A stretch of DNA of 64,000 bases, taken from positions 1 to 64,000 of the forward strand of contig PMLJ01000009.1 of assembly GCA_003158855.1 (NCBI GenBank), given 5' to 3'. The notes below the pieces were generated by a model. The model made no database searches, was not told the DNA's origin, and worked only from the letters and a program-made list of their open reading frames with translations. Positions 1 to 8,845 of the stretch are shown piece after piece (positions within the stretch are counted from its first letter, which is position 1; every line of letters starts with the position of its first letter). Both the position numbers and the translations under genes were made by a program. The DNA comes from Acidimicrobiaceae bacterium. Its GTDB lineage: Bacteria > Actinomycetota > Acidimicrobiia > Acidimicrobiales > RAAP-2.

Positions 1-755
1 GGGGCCACGGTGATCGAGTCGCCCGTGTGCACGCCCATGGGATCGAAGTTCTCGATGCTGCATATGACGACGCAGTTGTCCGCGACGTCGCGCATGACCT
101 CCAGTTCGTACTCTTTCCATCCGGCGATCGACTTTTCGACGAGGATCTCGGCGATGGGTGACGCCGCGATTCCCTCGCCGGCGAGCCGGCGAAAGTCAGC
201 CTCGTTGTCCGCGATGCCGGTTCCGGCGCCGCCGAGGATGAAACTCGGACGGACGATGATCGGCCAGCCAATGCGAGCTGCGATTCGAACTGCCTCATCC
301 ACGTCGCGGGCGAATCCCGACTCAGGTACCGCCAGTCCGATGTCCGCCATCGCGGCCTTGAAGAGCTCGCGGTCCTCGGCGGTGGAGATCGCCTCGGGTC
401 GAGCGCCGATCACCTCCACACCGAGCCGGTCCGTCACGCCGCGTCGGACGAGCTCCATCGTGAGGTTGAGCGCCGTCTGGCCGCCCAAGGTCGGCAGCAG
501 CGCATCGGGGCGCTCGCGCTCCATGATGTCGGTGAGGACATCGACATCGAGGGGCTCGACGTAGGTGACGTCCGCCGTGGCGGGGTCGGTCATGATCGTC
601 GCGGGATTCGAGTTCACCAGGATGACCTTGAAGCCTTCGCTACGCAGCACTTGGCAGGCCTGGGTTCCGGAGTAGTCGAACTCGCAGGCCTGGCCGATCA
701 CGATCGGGCCGGATCCAATCACCATGATCGAGTGAATGTCATTTCGACGGGGCAT
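1..755 (-). CDS. carB: Carbamoyl-phosphate synthase large subunit, N-terminal part (cut by window edge)
   Basis: CarB makes carbamoyl phosphate from bicarbonate, ATP and ammonia delivered by CarA, feeding pyrimidine and arginine synthesis. Only about 251 N-terminal residues lie in the window; the gene runs off the left edge, and the family is about 1,070 residues. The translation starts [20 protein letters not shown] and continues with a typical CarB opening: a nucleotide-binding [10 protein letters not shown] stretch, then [10 protein letters not shown], then the first ATP-grasp domain ([13 protein letters not shown]). The ATG at 755 overlaps the TGA of carA by one base (TGATG), so the two subunits are translationally coupled. 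Last gene of the pyrR-pyrB-pyrC-carA-carB unit. Confidence 0.96.
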   Translation of the reverse strand, partial: MPRRNDIHSIMVIGSGPIVIGQACEFDYSGTQACQVLRSEGFKVILVNSNPATIMTDPATADVTYVEPLDVDVLTDIMERERPDALLPTLGGQTALNLTMELVRRGVTDRLGVEVIGARPEAISTAEDRELFKAAMADIGLAVPESGFARDVDEAVRIAARIGWPIIVRPSFILGGAGTGIADNEADFRRLAGEGIAASPIAEILVEKSIAGWKEYELEVMRDVADNCVVICSIENFDPMGVHTGDSITVA

Positions 756-1846
756 CAAACACTCTCCAGGGTGCCGCGTCGAAGCAGCGATTCGAAGCGG
801 TCGAAAAGGTAGCGCGCGTCGTGGGGGCCGGGGCCCGCTTCGGGGTGGTACTGCACCGAGAAGCAGCGGTCGCCCTTCGACGAAACCCCTTCGATCACCC
901 CGTCATTCAGGTTCACGTGGCTCACGACTCCGCGAACAAGCGAGTCGGGCGTAACGGCGTAGTTGTGGTTCTGGGCCGTGATCTCGATACGGCCGGTCGC
1001 GAGATCCTGGACGGGGTGGTTGCTGCCGTGGTGACCGAAGGGCAGTTTGTAGGTGGATCCCCCGAGCGCGGTTGAAAGCAGTTGATGGCCCAGACAGATG
1101 CCGAAGATCGGCACCGTGCCGACGAGCTCGCTGACGACCGCTACGTTGTCCGCGAGCGCCGCGGGGTCACCCGGTCCGTTGGAGAGGAACACGCCGTCGG
1201 GACGAAGGTCACGGACCTCCCGCACCGAGGTGGAGGAAGGAACGACGGTCAACCGGAACCGGCTGCCGAGCTGTTGGACCATGGTGGTCTTGATGCCGTA
1301 GTCGAAGGCAACCACGTGCAAGTCGCCCTCGCCGCGAGTGTAGGGCGTCCTCGTCGAAACCTTGGACACCAGGTCGGTGTCGTCGGTGCCCCGCGCTCGA
1401 GACGCGACATCTCGCACGACGTCGGGGCTGGCGTGCCCGAAGGCCCCGGGCAGGGCCCCGTGCGCGCGCAGGTGGCGAGTGAGCCGACGAGTGTCGACGC
1501 CGACGATCGCGGGGACCCGGTGCTGGCGCAGGAAGCCTTCGAGCGGACCGGCCGAGCGCCAGCTCGAAGGAACCGGCGACAGGTCGCGCACGACGATTCC
1601 GTGGCACCACGGGTGCAGCGCCTCGTCGTCGAGCGGCGTCACGCCGCAGTTCCCGATGTGCGGATAGGTGAAGGCGATGACCTGACCGGCGTAACTCGGG
1701 TCGGTGATCACCTCTTGGTATCCGCTCAGCGCGGTGTTGAACACGAATTCACCAGTGGTGAACCCTTCTTCGGGCAGGTGACCGGCGGCGTAACCCTCGA
1801 AGGTCGTCCCGTCTGCGAGCACCAGCACTGAGGGGGTGCGCGTCAC
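755..1846 (-). CDS. carA: Carbamoyl-phosphate synthase small subunit (glutamine amidotransferase)
   Basis: CarA hydrolyses glutamine and passes ammonia to CarB. At 363 residues it has the usual length. The N-terminal CarA domain begins [15 protein letters not shown]. The C-terminal class I amidotransferase domain has the nucleophile Cys in [10 protein letters not shown] and the His-Glu pair in [10 protein letters not shown]. The start is a GTG at 1846, which forms a GTGA overlap with the pyrC stop; the stop overlaps the carB start. Placement inside a pyr operon suggests a pyrimidine-regulated enzyme shared with arginine synthesis. Confidence 0.97.
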   Translation of the reverse strand: MTRTPSVLVLADGTTFEGYAAGHLPEEGFTTGEFVFNTALSGYQEVITDPSYAGQVIAFTYPHIGNCGVTPLDDEALHPWCHGIVVRDLSPVPSSWRSAGPLEGFLRQHRVPAIVGVDTRRLTRHLRAHGALPGAFGHASPDVVRDVASRARGTDDTDLVSKVSTRTPYTRGEGDLHVVAFDYGIKTTMVQQLGSRFRLTVVPSSTSVREVRDLRPDGVFLSNGPGDPAALADNVAVVSELVGTVPIFGICLGHQLLSTALGGSTYKLPFGHHGSNHPVQDLATGRIEITAQNHNYAVTPDSLVRGVVSHVNLNDGVIEGVSSKGDRCFSVQYHPEAGPGPHDARYLFDRFESLLRRGTLESV

Positions 1847-3156
1847 ACCAGCACCCCTTCGTTCACCACGAGTCGGCCCTTCGCGATCGTCGCGCGGACT
1901 TTGCCGACCAGTTCCCGTCCATCGTAGGGGGAATTGGTCGCTCGGCTGTGCAGTTCGCCGCTGCGCGCGGTCCAGCGCGTCTCGGTATCAAAAACCACGA
2001 GATTGGCGTCTTCGCCCGCCGCGAGCGCGCCGCCGTGGCCACTGTGACGGATCCGGAGGTCCGAATTGCGGAGTTGCGCTATTCGGGCGGGCCCGCGGCT
2101 CAAGAGCGCGAAGAATCGGAGAGGACTTGCGTCCTCGGACCCGAGCGCCTCAAAAGTGAGCGACGCCGCGTGCTCCAACCCGAGCATCCCCGCGGGCGCC
2201 TCGTCAAACGGCAGATCCTTGAGCTCCGGGGCGTGCGGGGCGTGATCGGTCGCCACCGCGTCGACCTGGCCCGAGCGCATTGCTTCACGCAGGGCGTTCA
2301 CGTCACGTCGCGGGCGAAGCGGCGGGTGCACCTTGAACAAGGGGTCGAACTGTCCGCACGCCGTCTCGTCGAGCGTGAAATGGTGCGGCGCGACCTCGAA
2401 GGTGACCGGAAGGCCCTCGTTACGCGCACTGACCACCATTTCGAGCGACCGCTTGGTCGAGAGGTGCAAGAAGTGCACCGCTCCCCCGGTCAGTCGTACG
2501 AGTTCGATGTCGCGAAGAACCATCAGTTCCTCGGCGAGGGCGGGACGTCCGACCAGTCCAAGCCGGCTGCTCACCGCCCCTTCGTTCATCGATCCGCCGC
2601 CCGCAAGCAGTTCATCCTCGCAGTGCTGGGCCAGGCGGACCCCCAAGGGTTTGGCGTACGTGAGTGCCCGGCGCATCAGCGACGGATCCTGCACACCCAT
2701 GCCGTCATCGGTGAAGAGACGGACGCCGAGTTCGGCCATCTCCGCGAGGGGCGCGAGCATCTCGCCGCGCCGGCCCCGGGTGATGGCCCCGGCGACCGCT
2801 ATGTCGAGGGGCGTCCGTGCGCCTCGGTCGAGCACGTAGGACACCAAAGCTACGCTGTCAAGTGCGGGCTCGGTATTGGGCATGGCCACCAGGGCCGTGA
2901 ATCCCCCAAGAGCGCCCGCCGCGGCGCCGCTTTCAATTGTCTCGGCCTCTTCGCGGCCGGGCTCACGCAGATGCGTGTGCAGATCGACGAAGCCGGGACC
3001 GACCCAGCAGCCCGAGGCGTCGACTTCGACGGATTTAACCGGGACATCAGCGACGACGCCGACGGCCGCGATCCGTCCGTCGACGATTAGCACGTCGCCC
3101 ACCTCGGCCGACAATTCACCAACCACGAGGCCACCACGCAGGATGATCGAACTCAC
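1843..3156 (-). CDS. pyrC: Dihydroorotase
   Basis: Cyclises carbamoyl aspartate to dihydroorotate, step 3 of de novo pyrimidine synthesis. It belongs to the amidohydrolase family, class I type, with 437 residues. The metal-binding HxH is in DLHTHLREPG and the C-terminal catalytic Asp is in ATDHAPH. The open frame extends about 100 codons upstream into pyrB. I chose the GTG at 3156 (protein starts MSSIILRGGLVVGE) because an AGGAGG sequence lies just before it and it overlaps the pyrB stop as GTGA; the upstream extension has no family resemblance. Confidence 0.96.
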   Translation of the reverse strand: MSSIILRGGLVVGELSAEVGDVLIVDGRIAAVGVVADVPVKSVEVDASGCWVGPGFVDLHTHLREPGREEAETIESGAAAGALGGFTALVAMPNTEPALDSVALVSYVLDRGARTPLDIAVAGAITRGRRGEMLAPLAEMAELGVRLFTDDGMGVQDPSLMRRALTYAKPLGVRLAQHCEDELLAGGGSMNEGAVSSRLGLVGRPALAEELMVLRDIELVRLTGGAVHFLHLSTKRSLEMVVSARNEGLPVTFEVAPHHFTLDETACGQFDPLFKVHPPLRPRRDVNALREAMRSGQVDAVATDHAPHAPELKDLPFDEAPAGMLGLEHAASLTFEALGSEDASPLRFFALLSRGPARIAQLRNSDLRIRHSGHGGALAAGEDANLVVFDTETRWTARSGELHSRATNSPYDGRELVGKVRATIAKGRLVVNEGVLV

Positions 3157-4139
3157 GAGACCACCTCCTCTTTGGATCCAGCGACGGTCAGGTACAGCAC
3201 CGCCATACGGATTGGAACACCATTGGCTACCTGGCGTTCGATGACCGCTTCGGGCAGGTCGGCGACGCGCGAGTCGATCTCGACGCCGCGGTTCATGGGC
3301 CCCGGGTGCATGATGATCGCTGAAGGACGCAACTTCTTCGCCCTTTCGACAGTCAGGCCGAAAGTCTGCGTGAACTCCCCGAGCGACGGTACGAACGAGC
3401 CGCTGCCGCGCTCGCGCTGCAAGCGAAGAAGGCCCACAACGTCGGCCCATTCGAGTGCTTCGTCAAAACTGTCCACGACGGTCACCGGCCAGTTCTCGAT
3501 GTCAGCGGGCAGTAGGGTCCCGGGGGCCGCCACTCGAACTTGCGCGCCGAGCGTCACGTAGGCCGCGATGTCACTTCGGGCGACCCGGCTATGGCGGATG
3601 TCGCCCACGATCAGGATACGAAGACCATGGAAGAGTTCACTCCCCGACTCCACCCCCGAGGCGCCCATCCTCTCCGCGAGCACCTGGCGAATGGTGAAGG
3701 CGTCGAGCAGACCCTGCGTCGGGTGCTGGTGCAGCCCGTCGCCCGCGTTGATCACGTGCACGTGCGGAACGTACCGGCTGACCTGGAGTGCGGCTCCGCT
3801 CGACTGATGGCGCATCACCACCGCGTCGATGCCGAGCGCATCAATCGTCGCGATCGTGTCGCGCAGCGACTCACCCTTCTTCACGCTGCTCGACGCCACC
3901 GCAAGAGAGAGCACGTCGGCGCTGAGCCTCTTCGCGGCGGTCTCGAAGCTCAGGCGCGTCCGCGTCGACTCCTCGAAGAAGAGCGAAGCAACGACGCGAC
4001 CCTTGAGAGCAGGTACTTTCTTGATGGAGCGTCGGTTGACTTCGACGAAGGATTCCGCGGTATCGAGAACCTCGACGATTGCCTCACGCGACACGTTGTC
4101 GAGCGAGAGAAGATTCTGTCCCCTGATCGTCTGGATCAC
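3153..4139 (-). CDS. pyrB: Aspartate carbamoyltransferase catalytic subunit
   Basis: Condenses carbamoyl phosphate and aspartate, the committed step of pyrimidine synthesis. The carbamoyl phosphate loop STRTR is in FFEESTRTRLSFE, and HQHPTQGLLD and HPGPMNRGVEI are also present. The predicted length is 328 residues. I placed the start at GTG 4139 (MIQTIRGQNLLSL) because it makes a GTGA overlap with the pyrR stop and follows an AAGAGGGAG ribosome binding site. An ATG at 4163 would add eight residues. No pyrI regulatory subunit is nearby, as expected outside enterobacteria. Confidence 0.96.
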   Translation of the reverse strand: MIQTIRGQNLLSLDNVSREAIVEVLDTAESFVEVNRRSIKKVPALKGRVVASLFFEESTRTRLSFETAAKRLSADVLSLAVASSSVKKGESLRDTIATIDALGIDAVVMRHQSSGAALQVSRYVPHVHVINAGDGLHQHPTQGLLDAFTIRQVLAERMGASGVESGSELFHGLRILIVGDIRHSRVARSDIAAYVTLGAQVRVAAPGTLLPADIENWPVTVVDSFDEALEWADVVGLLRLQRERGSGSFVPSLGEFTQTFGLTVERAKKLRPSAIIMHPGPMNRGVEIDSRVADLPEAVIERQVANGVPIRMAVLYLTVAGSKEEVVS

Positions 4140-4705
4140 GATGGCTCCCTCTTGCTGATCCACACGCCATCCAGATTCGCCGTGATCGCCTCATCCAGCG
4201 ACGTCGGCAAGTTCTTTCCCACGTAATCAGGACGAATCGGAAGTTCACGATGACCGCGGTCGACCATCACCGCGAGTTGCACCGACCTGGGCCGGCCCCA
4301 GTCCGAGAGCGCATTGAGAGCGGCCCGGATGGTCCTCCCAGTGAAGAGCACGTCATCGACGAGCACCACGGCGCGATCGGTCAGGTCGTGGTCGATCGTG
4401 GTCGCGGCGGACCGTGGCACGGGATTACGCGAAAGGTCGTCGCGGTAGAAGGACACGTCGAGCAGGCCGAACGGGACCTTCACTCCGGAAATCTCGTCGA
4501 GGATATCTGCCAACTTCGTGGCAAAAGGTTCTCCACCGGTCTGAAGGCCGATGATGGACACCTTCTCAGCAGAGTGGTTGCGCTCGACGATCTCGTGCGC
4601 CATGCGCTTCAGGGCGCGCGCCACGTCGTCGTGACTCAAGAGTTGATTCTTAGAAGAAAATGCCAGATCATTCCGCGGCGTCTGGGGTTTGTCGTTACTG
4701 CTCAT
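4136..4705 (-). CDS. pyrR: PyrR, pyrimidine operon RNA-binding regulator / uracil phosphoribosyltransferase
   Basis: PyrR senses UMP/UTP, binds pyr mRNA and lowers expression of the operon; many homologues also have weak uracil phosphoribosyltransferase activity. It has 189 residues. The PRPP-binding motif is VVLVDDVLFTGRTIRAAL, and the C-terminal part (VMVDRGHRELPIRPDYVGKN) is typical of PyrR. The ATG at 4705 is preceded by AGGAG at 4710-4714. That site is partly inside a hairpin matching the PyrR target, so PyrR probably represses its own translation. First gene of the pyr unit. Confidence 0.97.
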   Translation of the reverse strand: MSSNDKPQTPRNDLAFSSKNQLLSHDDVARALKRMAHEIVERNHSAEKVSIIGLQTGGEPFATKLADILDEISGVKVPFGLLDVSFYRDDLSRNPVPRSAATTIDHDLTDRAVVLVDDVLFTGRTIRAALNALSDWGRPRSVQLAVMVDRGHRELPIRPDYVGKNLPTSLDEAITANLDGVWISKREPS

Positions 4706-4709
4706 ATGT

Positions 4710-4749
4710 CTCCTGTCGTACGAGCCTCACGGGACCCGCTTCACGACAG
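4710..4749 (-). promoter_or_regulatory. PyrR-type RNA hairpin overlapping the pyrR ribosome binding site
   Basis: On the transcript, CUGUCGU (4743-4749) pairs perfectly with ACGACAG (4713-4719). The loop carries GGUCCCGUGAGGCU, resembling the known PyrR recognition element (U-C-C-x-G-x-GAGG-Y-U). The 3' arm runs into the AGGAG of pyrR, so binding would hide the Shine-Dalgarno sequence. Mycobacterial PyrR is known to act this way, by blocking translation rather than by transcription attenuation. No U-rich terminator follows, which supports the translational model. Confidence 0.75.
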
Positions 4750-4751
4750 AC

Positions 4752-4784
4752 CTTCGGGGCGCCCCATCACGAGGTACCCCGAAG
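4752..4784 (-). terminator. Hairpin between coxIII and pyrR; terminator or leader stem
   Basis: CTTCGGGG and CCCCGAAG form a perfect 8-bp stem with a 17-nt loop, 12 nt after the subunit III stop codon. There is no run of U after it, so it is either a U-less terminator for the oxidase genes or an outer stem of the pyrR leader. Confidence 0.35.
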
Positions 4785-4795
4785 AGCTGTTGGTG

Positions 4796-5542
4796 TTAAT
4801 GAATTGTATTGATTGTAGTCGTTACCGCGGAGATAATCACGCTGGCCACAGCGACCCAAACCCAGAAGAAGCGTACCAGGCGAGCCTGGTACCACTTGGT
4901 TCCATTGATTGCGCCCCGTGCCGAACGAATCGTCAATCCCAGCCCCAGAAAGGCCAGGACGATTAAGTGGATCAGGGTCGATCCGACAATGGCCATCATG
5001 GCTGAGTCGTACGCGGTGTAGGCCATCGTCAAGCTGTCGTTGTGCGCGGAAAAGATCTGCGGAATGTGACGGAGCTGGATGACCGTGAAGACAATGGCAA
5101 CAACGGTGACCACTGTCGAAGCGGCTGCCAACGTCGAGTAGGACTTCGCATTCTTCGTGGCGCGAAGCCCACGCTCCGCTGCCCAGATGATTCCTGCGCT
5201 GACCACCGTCAAGACCGTCACCAACCAGTTGAGCCCGGCGGACAACGTCCCGACGTGAATCAGCTTCGGATTAGGTATCGAACCACCCTTGACGTCCAGG
5301 ATGTTGTAGTAGTACGAATACGGGTGGCCGGTGTAGCCCCACATGCTCATCCAGTGGCCGCCGCTATTCACACCACGCAGGTACAGATAGGTGAACAGCA
5401 GCGCGCCGAGTCCGATCATGTCACCGCCAATGAAGAGCCATACGCCCATGCGTTGACGGCCGTCGACTACCTCGGGCGGCTCGTGATGCCCTCCGTCGTG
5501 CGCACCGTGGGCATCGAGCTCTGAGTGGGTGTCGATACTCAT
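4796..5542 (-). CDS. ctaE: Cytochrome c oxidase subunit III-like protein
   Basis: Membrane subunit of the haem-copper oxidase encoded by the next genes upstream. It has 248 residues: a His-rich N-terminus, then RMGVWLFIGGDMIGLGALLFTYLYLR (residues about 31-56), which matches the conserved subunit III helix MGLWLFLASE...FGALFAAYLYLR, followed by four or more hydrophobic segments. It is divergent: the usual helix with FHGLHV is not obvious. The start overlaps the end of subunit I as ATGA. Assignment as subunit III rests on that one conserved helix and on the operon. Confidence 0.78.
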   Translation of the reverse strand: MSIDTHSELDAHGAHDGGHHEPPEVVDGRQRMGVWLFIGGDMIGLGALLFTYLYLRGVNSGGHWMSMWGYTGHPYSYYYNILDVKGGSIPNPKLIHVGTLSAGLNWLVTVLTVVSAGIIWAAERGLRATKNAKSYSTLAAASTVVTVVAIVFTVIQLRHIPQIFSAHNDSLTMAYTAYDSAMMAIVGSTLIHLIVLAFLGLGLTIRSARGAINGTKWYQARLVRFFWVWVAVASVIISAVTTTINTIH

Positions 5543-7404
5543 GAACGCACCAATTCCTCTCCGTAGTTGTAGGGGTCTTCAGTGATTACCGGCAGTACTT
5601 CGAAGTTCTCCAGGGGCACCGGCGTTGGAACCATCCACTCGAGCGAGTTGGCGTGCCACGGGTTGGGACCGGCGGGCTCGCCCTTGTTCCACGAGGTGAT
5701 CACCGCACCCAGCAGAACGAGCATGCCGGCCATGATGATGTATGCCCCGATGGTAGTCATCAAGTTCGTGTGCTCGAAGATGAAGGCGTACGAGGAGTAG
5801 CGGCGAGGCATGCCCCTGAGTCCCGAGGCGAACATAGCGAGGAACGTCACCTGGACCCCAATGAAAGTGAGCCAGAACGAGATACGACCCATGAATTCGT
5901 TGAGGAATCGACCCGTAACTTTCGGGTACCAGAAGGCCAAGGCCGAGACCGCGCCGAAGAGCACCGAGCCAACGAACACGTAGTGGAAATGGGCTGTCAC
6001 GAACATCGTCCCGTGCAACTGGTCATCGAGCGGGATGTCCGAGAGGTAGATACCCGTCACGCCAGCAATGATGAAGTTGGCGATGAAGCCAAACATCCAG
6101 ATCGTCGGCAACTTCATCCATATGTTTCCCCGCCATAGGGTGCCGATAAGCACCAGAAAGAACAGACCCGTCGGAATCGAGATGAGCTCCGTGGTGAGCA
6201 TGAAGGGGCCGCCAAGCGTCGGCGCCCAGCCCGTGGTGAACATGTGGTGGGCCCACACCAAGATGCTGAGTCCCGCGAGACCGGTCATGCCGGCGACAGC
6301 ACTTCGGTAACTGAAGACTGGCTTCCTCGACATGACTGCAGCGATCTCGAAGAGCGCGGCCACCGCAGGCAGCAGAATTACGTACACCTCGGGGTGTCCC
6401 ATGAGCCAGAAGAGGTTCGCCTGAAGCCATCCGGTGCCTCCGGCATTCGCAACGAAGAAGCTCGTGCTGAAGGTGCGGTCCATCAGTGTCTGCGCCTCGA
6501 CCAATGAGAAATAGGGGAAGGCGTAAAGACCCAATGCAGCTGCGATGATCGCACCCCACACGAAGATGGGCAGACGCGCAAGGGTCATTCCCTTGGTTCG
6601 CATGGTGAGGATCGTACAGATCGTGTTGACGCCGGCCACGGTCGTCGACACAGTGAAGACAATGATCGCCATCGCGAAGAAGTCCATTCCGACTCCGGCC
6701 TGGTCCGCGATCGGCTCCAGCACCACCCATCCCATCGTCAAGCTGCCGACGGCCAACGTCGTGAGAAGAAGACCGGCCGCGCCAACGAGGGTCCAGAGGC
6801 TCAGGGCATTCAGTCGTGGAAACGCCATGTCGCGCGCTCCGCACATGATGGGCACAACGAAGTTGCCCCACGGTCCGGCGACCGCGACGATGAGCGCCAG
6901 GATCATCAGCATGCCGTGCACCGCGATGAAGCCGTTGTAGACCTGCTGGTTCACGAAATGGTTGCCCGGTACGATCAACTCGGTACGGATGGCCATGGCC
7001 AGGATCCCACCAGCGCCCAAGAGCACCATCGTCATGATGATGTACTGGACACCGACCACTTTGTGGTCGGTGGTGAACTTCCAGTAGCGCGACGTTCCCT
7101 GGCCTTGTCCGGCCAGGTAGAGGTCGTCAGCGCGGGTGTTGTCGCGACCGATCAGCCATCGCAGCGGCGCAACGAATGCGCCAATGCCCAGCCAAAAGCC
7201 AACAATCCAACCGATGGTCAGCGAGCCAGCCACTTCGTCGCTGTAGGTTCGGCTTGTCGCGTCAAGGAAGTGGTGCGCGAGGTACCAGAAGAGCGACGCG
7301 AATACGATTCCCCCGATCATCGCGGTTGCCATGTTCAAACGACGATGCAACCCGCCACCCTGAGGTATCGCTGCGGTCTTCGCCTGTTCCAATGTTGTTG
7401 TCAT
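5539..7404 (-). CDS. ctaD: Cytochrome c oxidase subunit I, K-channel Lys replaced
   Basis: Catalytic subunit of a haem-copper oxygen reductase; 621 residues, longer than usual through an N-terminal extension (about 1-105) with two extra hydrophobic segments. Family core starts at KFTTDHKVVGVQ. Haem a ligands are H163 and H474; haem a3 ligand H472 (AHFHY); CuB ligands H337 with the cross-linked Y341 (GHPEVY), H386 and H387 (WAHHMF). D-channel residues D192 and N199 (RDMAFPRLN) and E339 are present, so it is A-type. In helix VIII the PTGIK motif reads PTGLF: the K-channel Lys is Phe415, and an unusual acidic residue, E406, lies one helix face earlier. The ATG is preceded by AGGAGGT. Confidence 0.95.
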   Translation of the reverse strand: MTTTLEQAKTAAIPQGGGLHRRLNMATAMIGGIVFASLFWYLAHHFLDATSRTYSDEVAGSLTIGWIVGFWLGIGAFVAPLRWLIGRDNTRADDLYLAGQGQGTSRYWKFTTDHKVVGVQYIIMTMVLLGAGGILAMAIRTELIVPGNHFVNQQVYNGFIAVHGMLMILALIVAVAGPWGNFVVPIMCGARDMAFPRLNALSLWTLVGAAGLLLTTLAVGSLTMGWVVLEPIADQAGVGMDFFAMAIIVFTVSTTVAGVNTICTILTMRTKGMTLARLPIFVWGAIIAAALGLYAFPYFSLVEAQTLMDRTFSTSFFVANAGGTGWLQANLFWLMGHPEVYVILLPAVAALFEIAAVMSRKPVFSYRSAVAGMTGLAGLSILVWAHHMFTTGWAPTLGGPFMLTTELISIPTGLFFLVLIGTLWRGNIWMKLPTIWMFGFIANFIIAGVTGIYLSDIPLDDQLHGTMFVTAHFHYVFVGSVLFGAVSALAFWYPKVTGRFLNEFMGRISFWLTFIGVQVTFLAMFASGLRGMPRRYSSYAFIFEHTNLMTTIGAYIIMAGMLVLLGAVITSWNKGEPAGPNPWHANSLEWMVPTPVPLENFEVLPVITEDPYNYGEELVRS

Positions 7405-7413
7405 GCCGACCTC

Positions 7414-8148
7414 CTAGGCTCGCTGTGGCTGTGAAGCGAGCCAACTCGTGAATTGTTGTGCTGTCAGAACGTGTCCCTCGGTGACCATGAACGCGTGATT
7501 GAGGCCGCAGAACTGGGTGCATCGAATGTCGAAGGTTCCCAACTTGTCCGGAGTCGTGTGGATGGTCGTAATGGTGCCGACATTGGCGTCGACCTGGACA
7601 CCCATGTTGGCGATCCAGAAGCCGTGGGTGACATCGAGTGCAGTGACTCGGAACTCGACCTCACGGTTGAGTGGGAGATAGAGGTCAGGAGACGAGACGT
7701 GCGTGCCCGGGTACGAGAATGACCAGACCCACTGCTGACCGGTTACGTCCACTACCAGGGGGTTCTTTCCGGTGGAGCCATTGTCAACCGCCAAAGCACC
7801 CAAGCCCCAAATGAGGAGGAACACCGTCAGCAGCGTAGAGACGACCAGCCACGTGGTGACGACCATCGCGTTCTCGCGAACTGCCGGACCCGCCGAGGGA
7901 ACATCGTTACCCTTGTGCGTCCATCGGGTTAGTGCGAAGAGCGCCGTGGCGTATACGCCGGCCGCCACTGGCGCCGCGGCGACGGTGAAGACGACCATCG
8001 TGAGGATCGTCAGGTGCATGTTGTTGCTCATCGATTTTGGCATGATCCACGCCGGCGCGTAGAGGCCAATGATCACGCCGATAACCGTGAGCGCCGCCCA
8101 GGTCCAGAGCATCCCCTTCAGGGACTGCTTGTTTGTAGAGGTAGACAC
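7414..8148 (-). CDS. ctaC: Cytochrome c oxidase subunit II with intact CuA site
   Basis: Receives electrons from the soluble donor through a binuclear CuA centre and passes them to subunit I. It has 244 residues: a cytoplasmic N-terminus, three hydrophobic stretches in the first 125 residues, then the external cupredoxin domain with DVTGQQWVWSFSYPG. The CuA ligands are complete: the upstream His in DVTHGFW and C-x3-C-x3-H-x2-M in CTQFCGLNHAFM. The start is GTG 8148 with AAGGAG, and this ribosome binding site overlaps the stop codon of the upstream cupredoxin gene. Confidence 0.93.
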   Translation of the reverse strand: MSTSTNKQSLKGMLWTWAALTVIGVIIGLYAPAWIMPKSMSNNMHLTILTMVVFTVAAAPVAAGVYATALFALTRWTHKGNDVPSAGPAVRENAMVVTTWLVVSTLLTVFLLIWGLGALAVDNGSTGKNPLVVDVTGQQWVWSFSYPGTHVSSPDLYLPLNREVEFRVTALDVTHGFWIANMGVQVDANVGTITTIHTTPDKLGTFDIRCTQFCGLNHAFMVTEGHVLTAQQFTSWLASQPQRA

Positions 8149-8156
8149 GATTCTCC

Positions 8157-8831
8157 TTAGTTGACCGTCAGGGTGCCGGACATGTAGCCGTACGCCGACA
8201 TTGCTTCACCGAACTGGCCTTCACGCGTGCTCCCGCATGGGAACTCACAGTTCCACTCGTAGACGCCCTTGGCGCCGGTCTTGAACGAGAATTGGACGAC
8301 CACAGGCTTTGTGTACTGGCCTTGGCCGATATTCACTGATTGCGTGTTCGAGTCCGCAGGGAGCGGAACAGACACGAACATGGTCTTGCCGCTTCCGGGA
8401 ATGCCACGCAGCGTGAACGTGTGACCGACGTTCGTGGGGTCGACGCTCGACACCGTCTTGCCGTCAATCGTGGCGGTTCCACCTACGGTGCCCATCACCT
8501 GGTCGAAAAAGGCGTTGTTCAGTGACCCACCCGAGTCGTACTGGTCGATCGTGACGTTTACCGTCGTGTTCGCGGGTACCACCAGGTTGTCGTTCGAGTA
8601 GGAGACCCAGTCAGGATGAACGCCACCATCCTTCCCCTGCTCGCCAGCCATGGAGTCAGGGAACGTGCTGAGATTCAGGTTGCAGGTATTTGGTGCGGAC
8701 TGGCTTGGAACGCAGTTCAATGCCGCCTGGTGAGGAGTCGCGCTGGCCAGGGCAAACCCTGCCAGGGCCAACGCACCGCCACCAAGGAGCACCGAAGCCA
8801 AGGCTACGCCGAGTGACTTCGACCGATTCAT
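8157..8831 (-). CDS. Secreted CuA-like cupredoxin
   Basis: First gene of the oxidase transcript. It has 224 residues with a Sec signal peptide (MNRSKSLGVALASVLLGGGA, then a small-residue cleavage zone near 30). The rest looks like a single cupredoxin barrel: paired beta-rich stretches, H137 in VGHTFTLRG, and a C-terminal copper loop WNCEFPCG with C195 and C199 in CuA spacing (C-x3-C). The His and Met that follow in CuA (x3-H-x2-M) are missing; M211 and M217 are possible replacements. It is likely an electron carrier or copper donor for the oxidase. Ribosome binding site AAAGGAG. No known family name can be given safely. Confidence 0.72.
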   Translation of the reverse strand: MNRSKSLGVALASVLLGGGALALAGFALASATPHQAALNCVPSQSAPNTCNLNLSTFPDSMAGEQGKDGGVHPDWVSYSNDNLVVPANTTVNVTIDQYDSGGSLNNAFFDQVMGTVGGTATIDGKTVSSVDPTNVGHTFTLRGIPGSGKTMFVSVPLPADSNTQSVNIGQGQYTKPVVVQFSFKTGAKGVYEWNCEFPCGSTREGQFGEAMSAYGYMSGTLTVN

Positions 8832-8845
8832 TCGCTCTCCTTTGA

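Noticed and set aside
3157-3450. N-terminal extension of pyrC by about 98 codons
   Set aside because: This region encodes the end of pyrB, and a strong AGGAGG with a GTGA overlap places the pyrC start at 3156.
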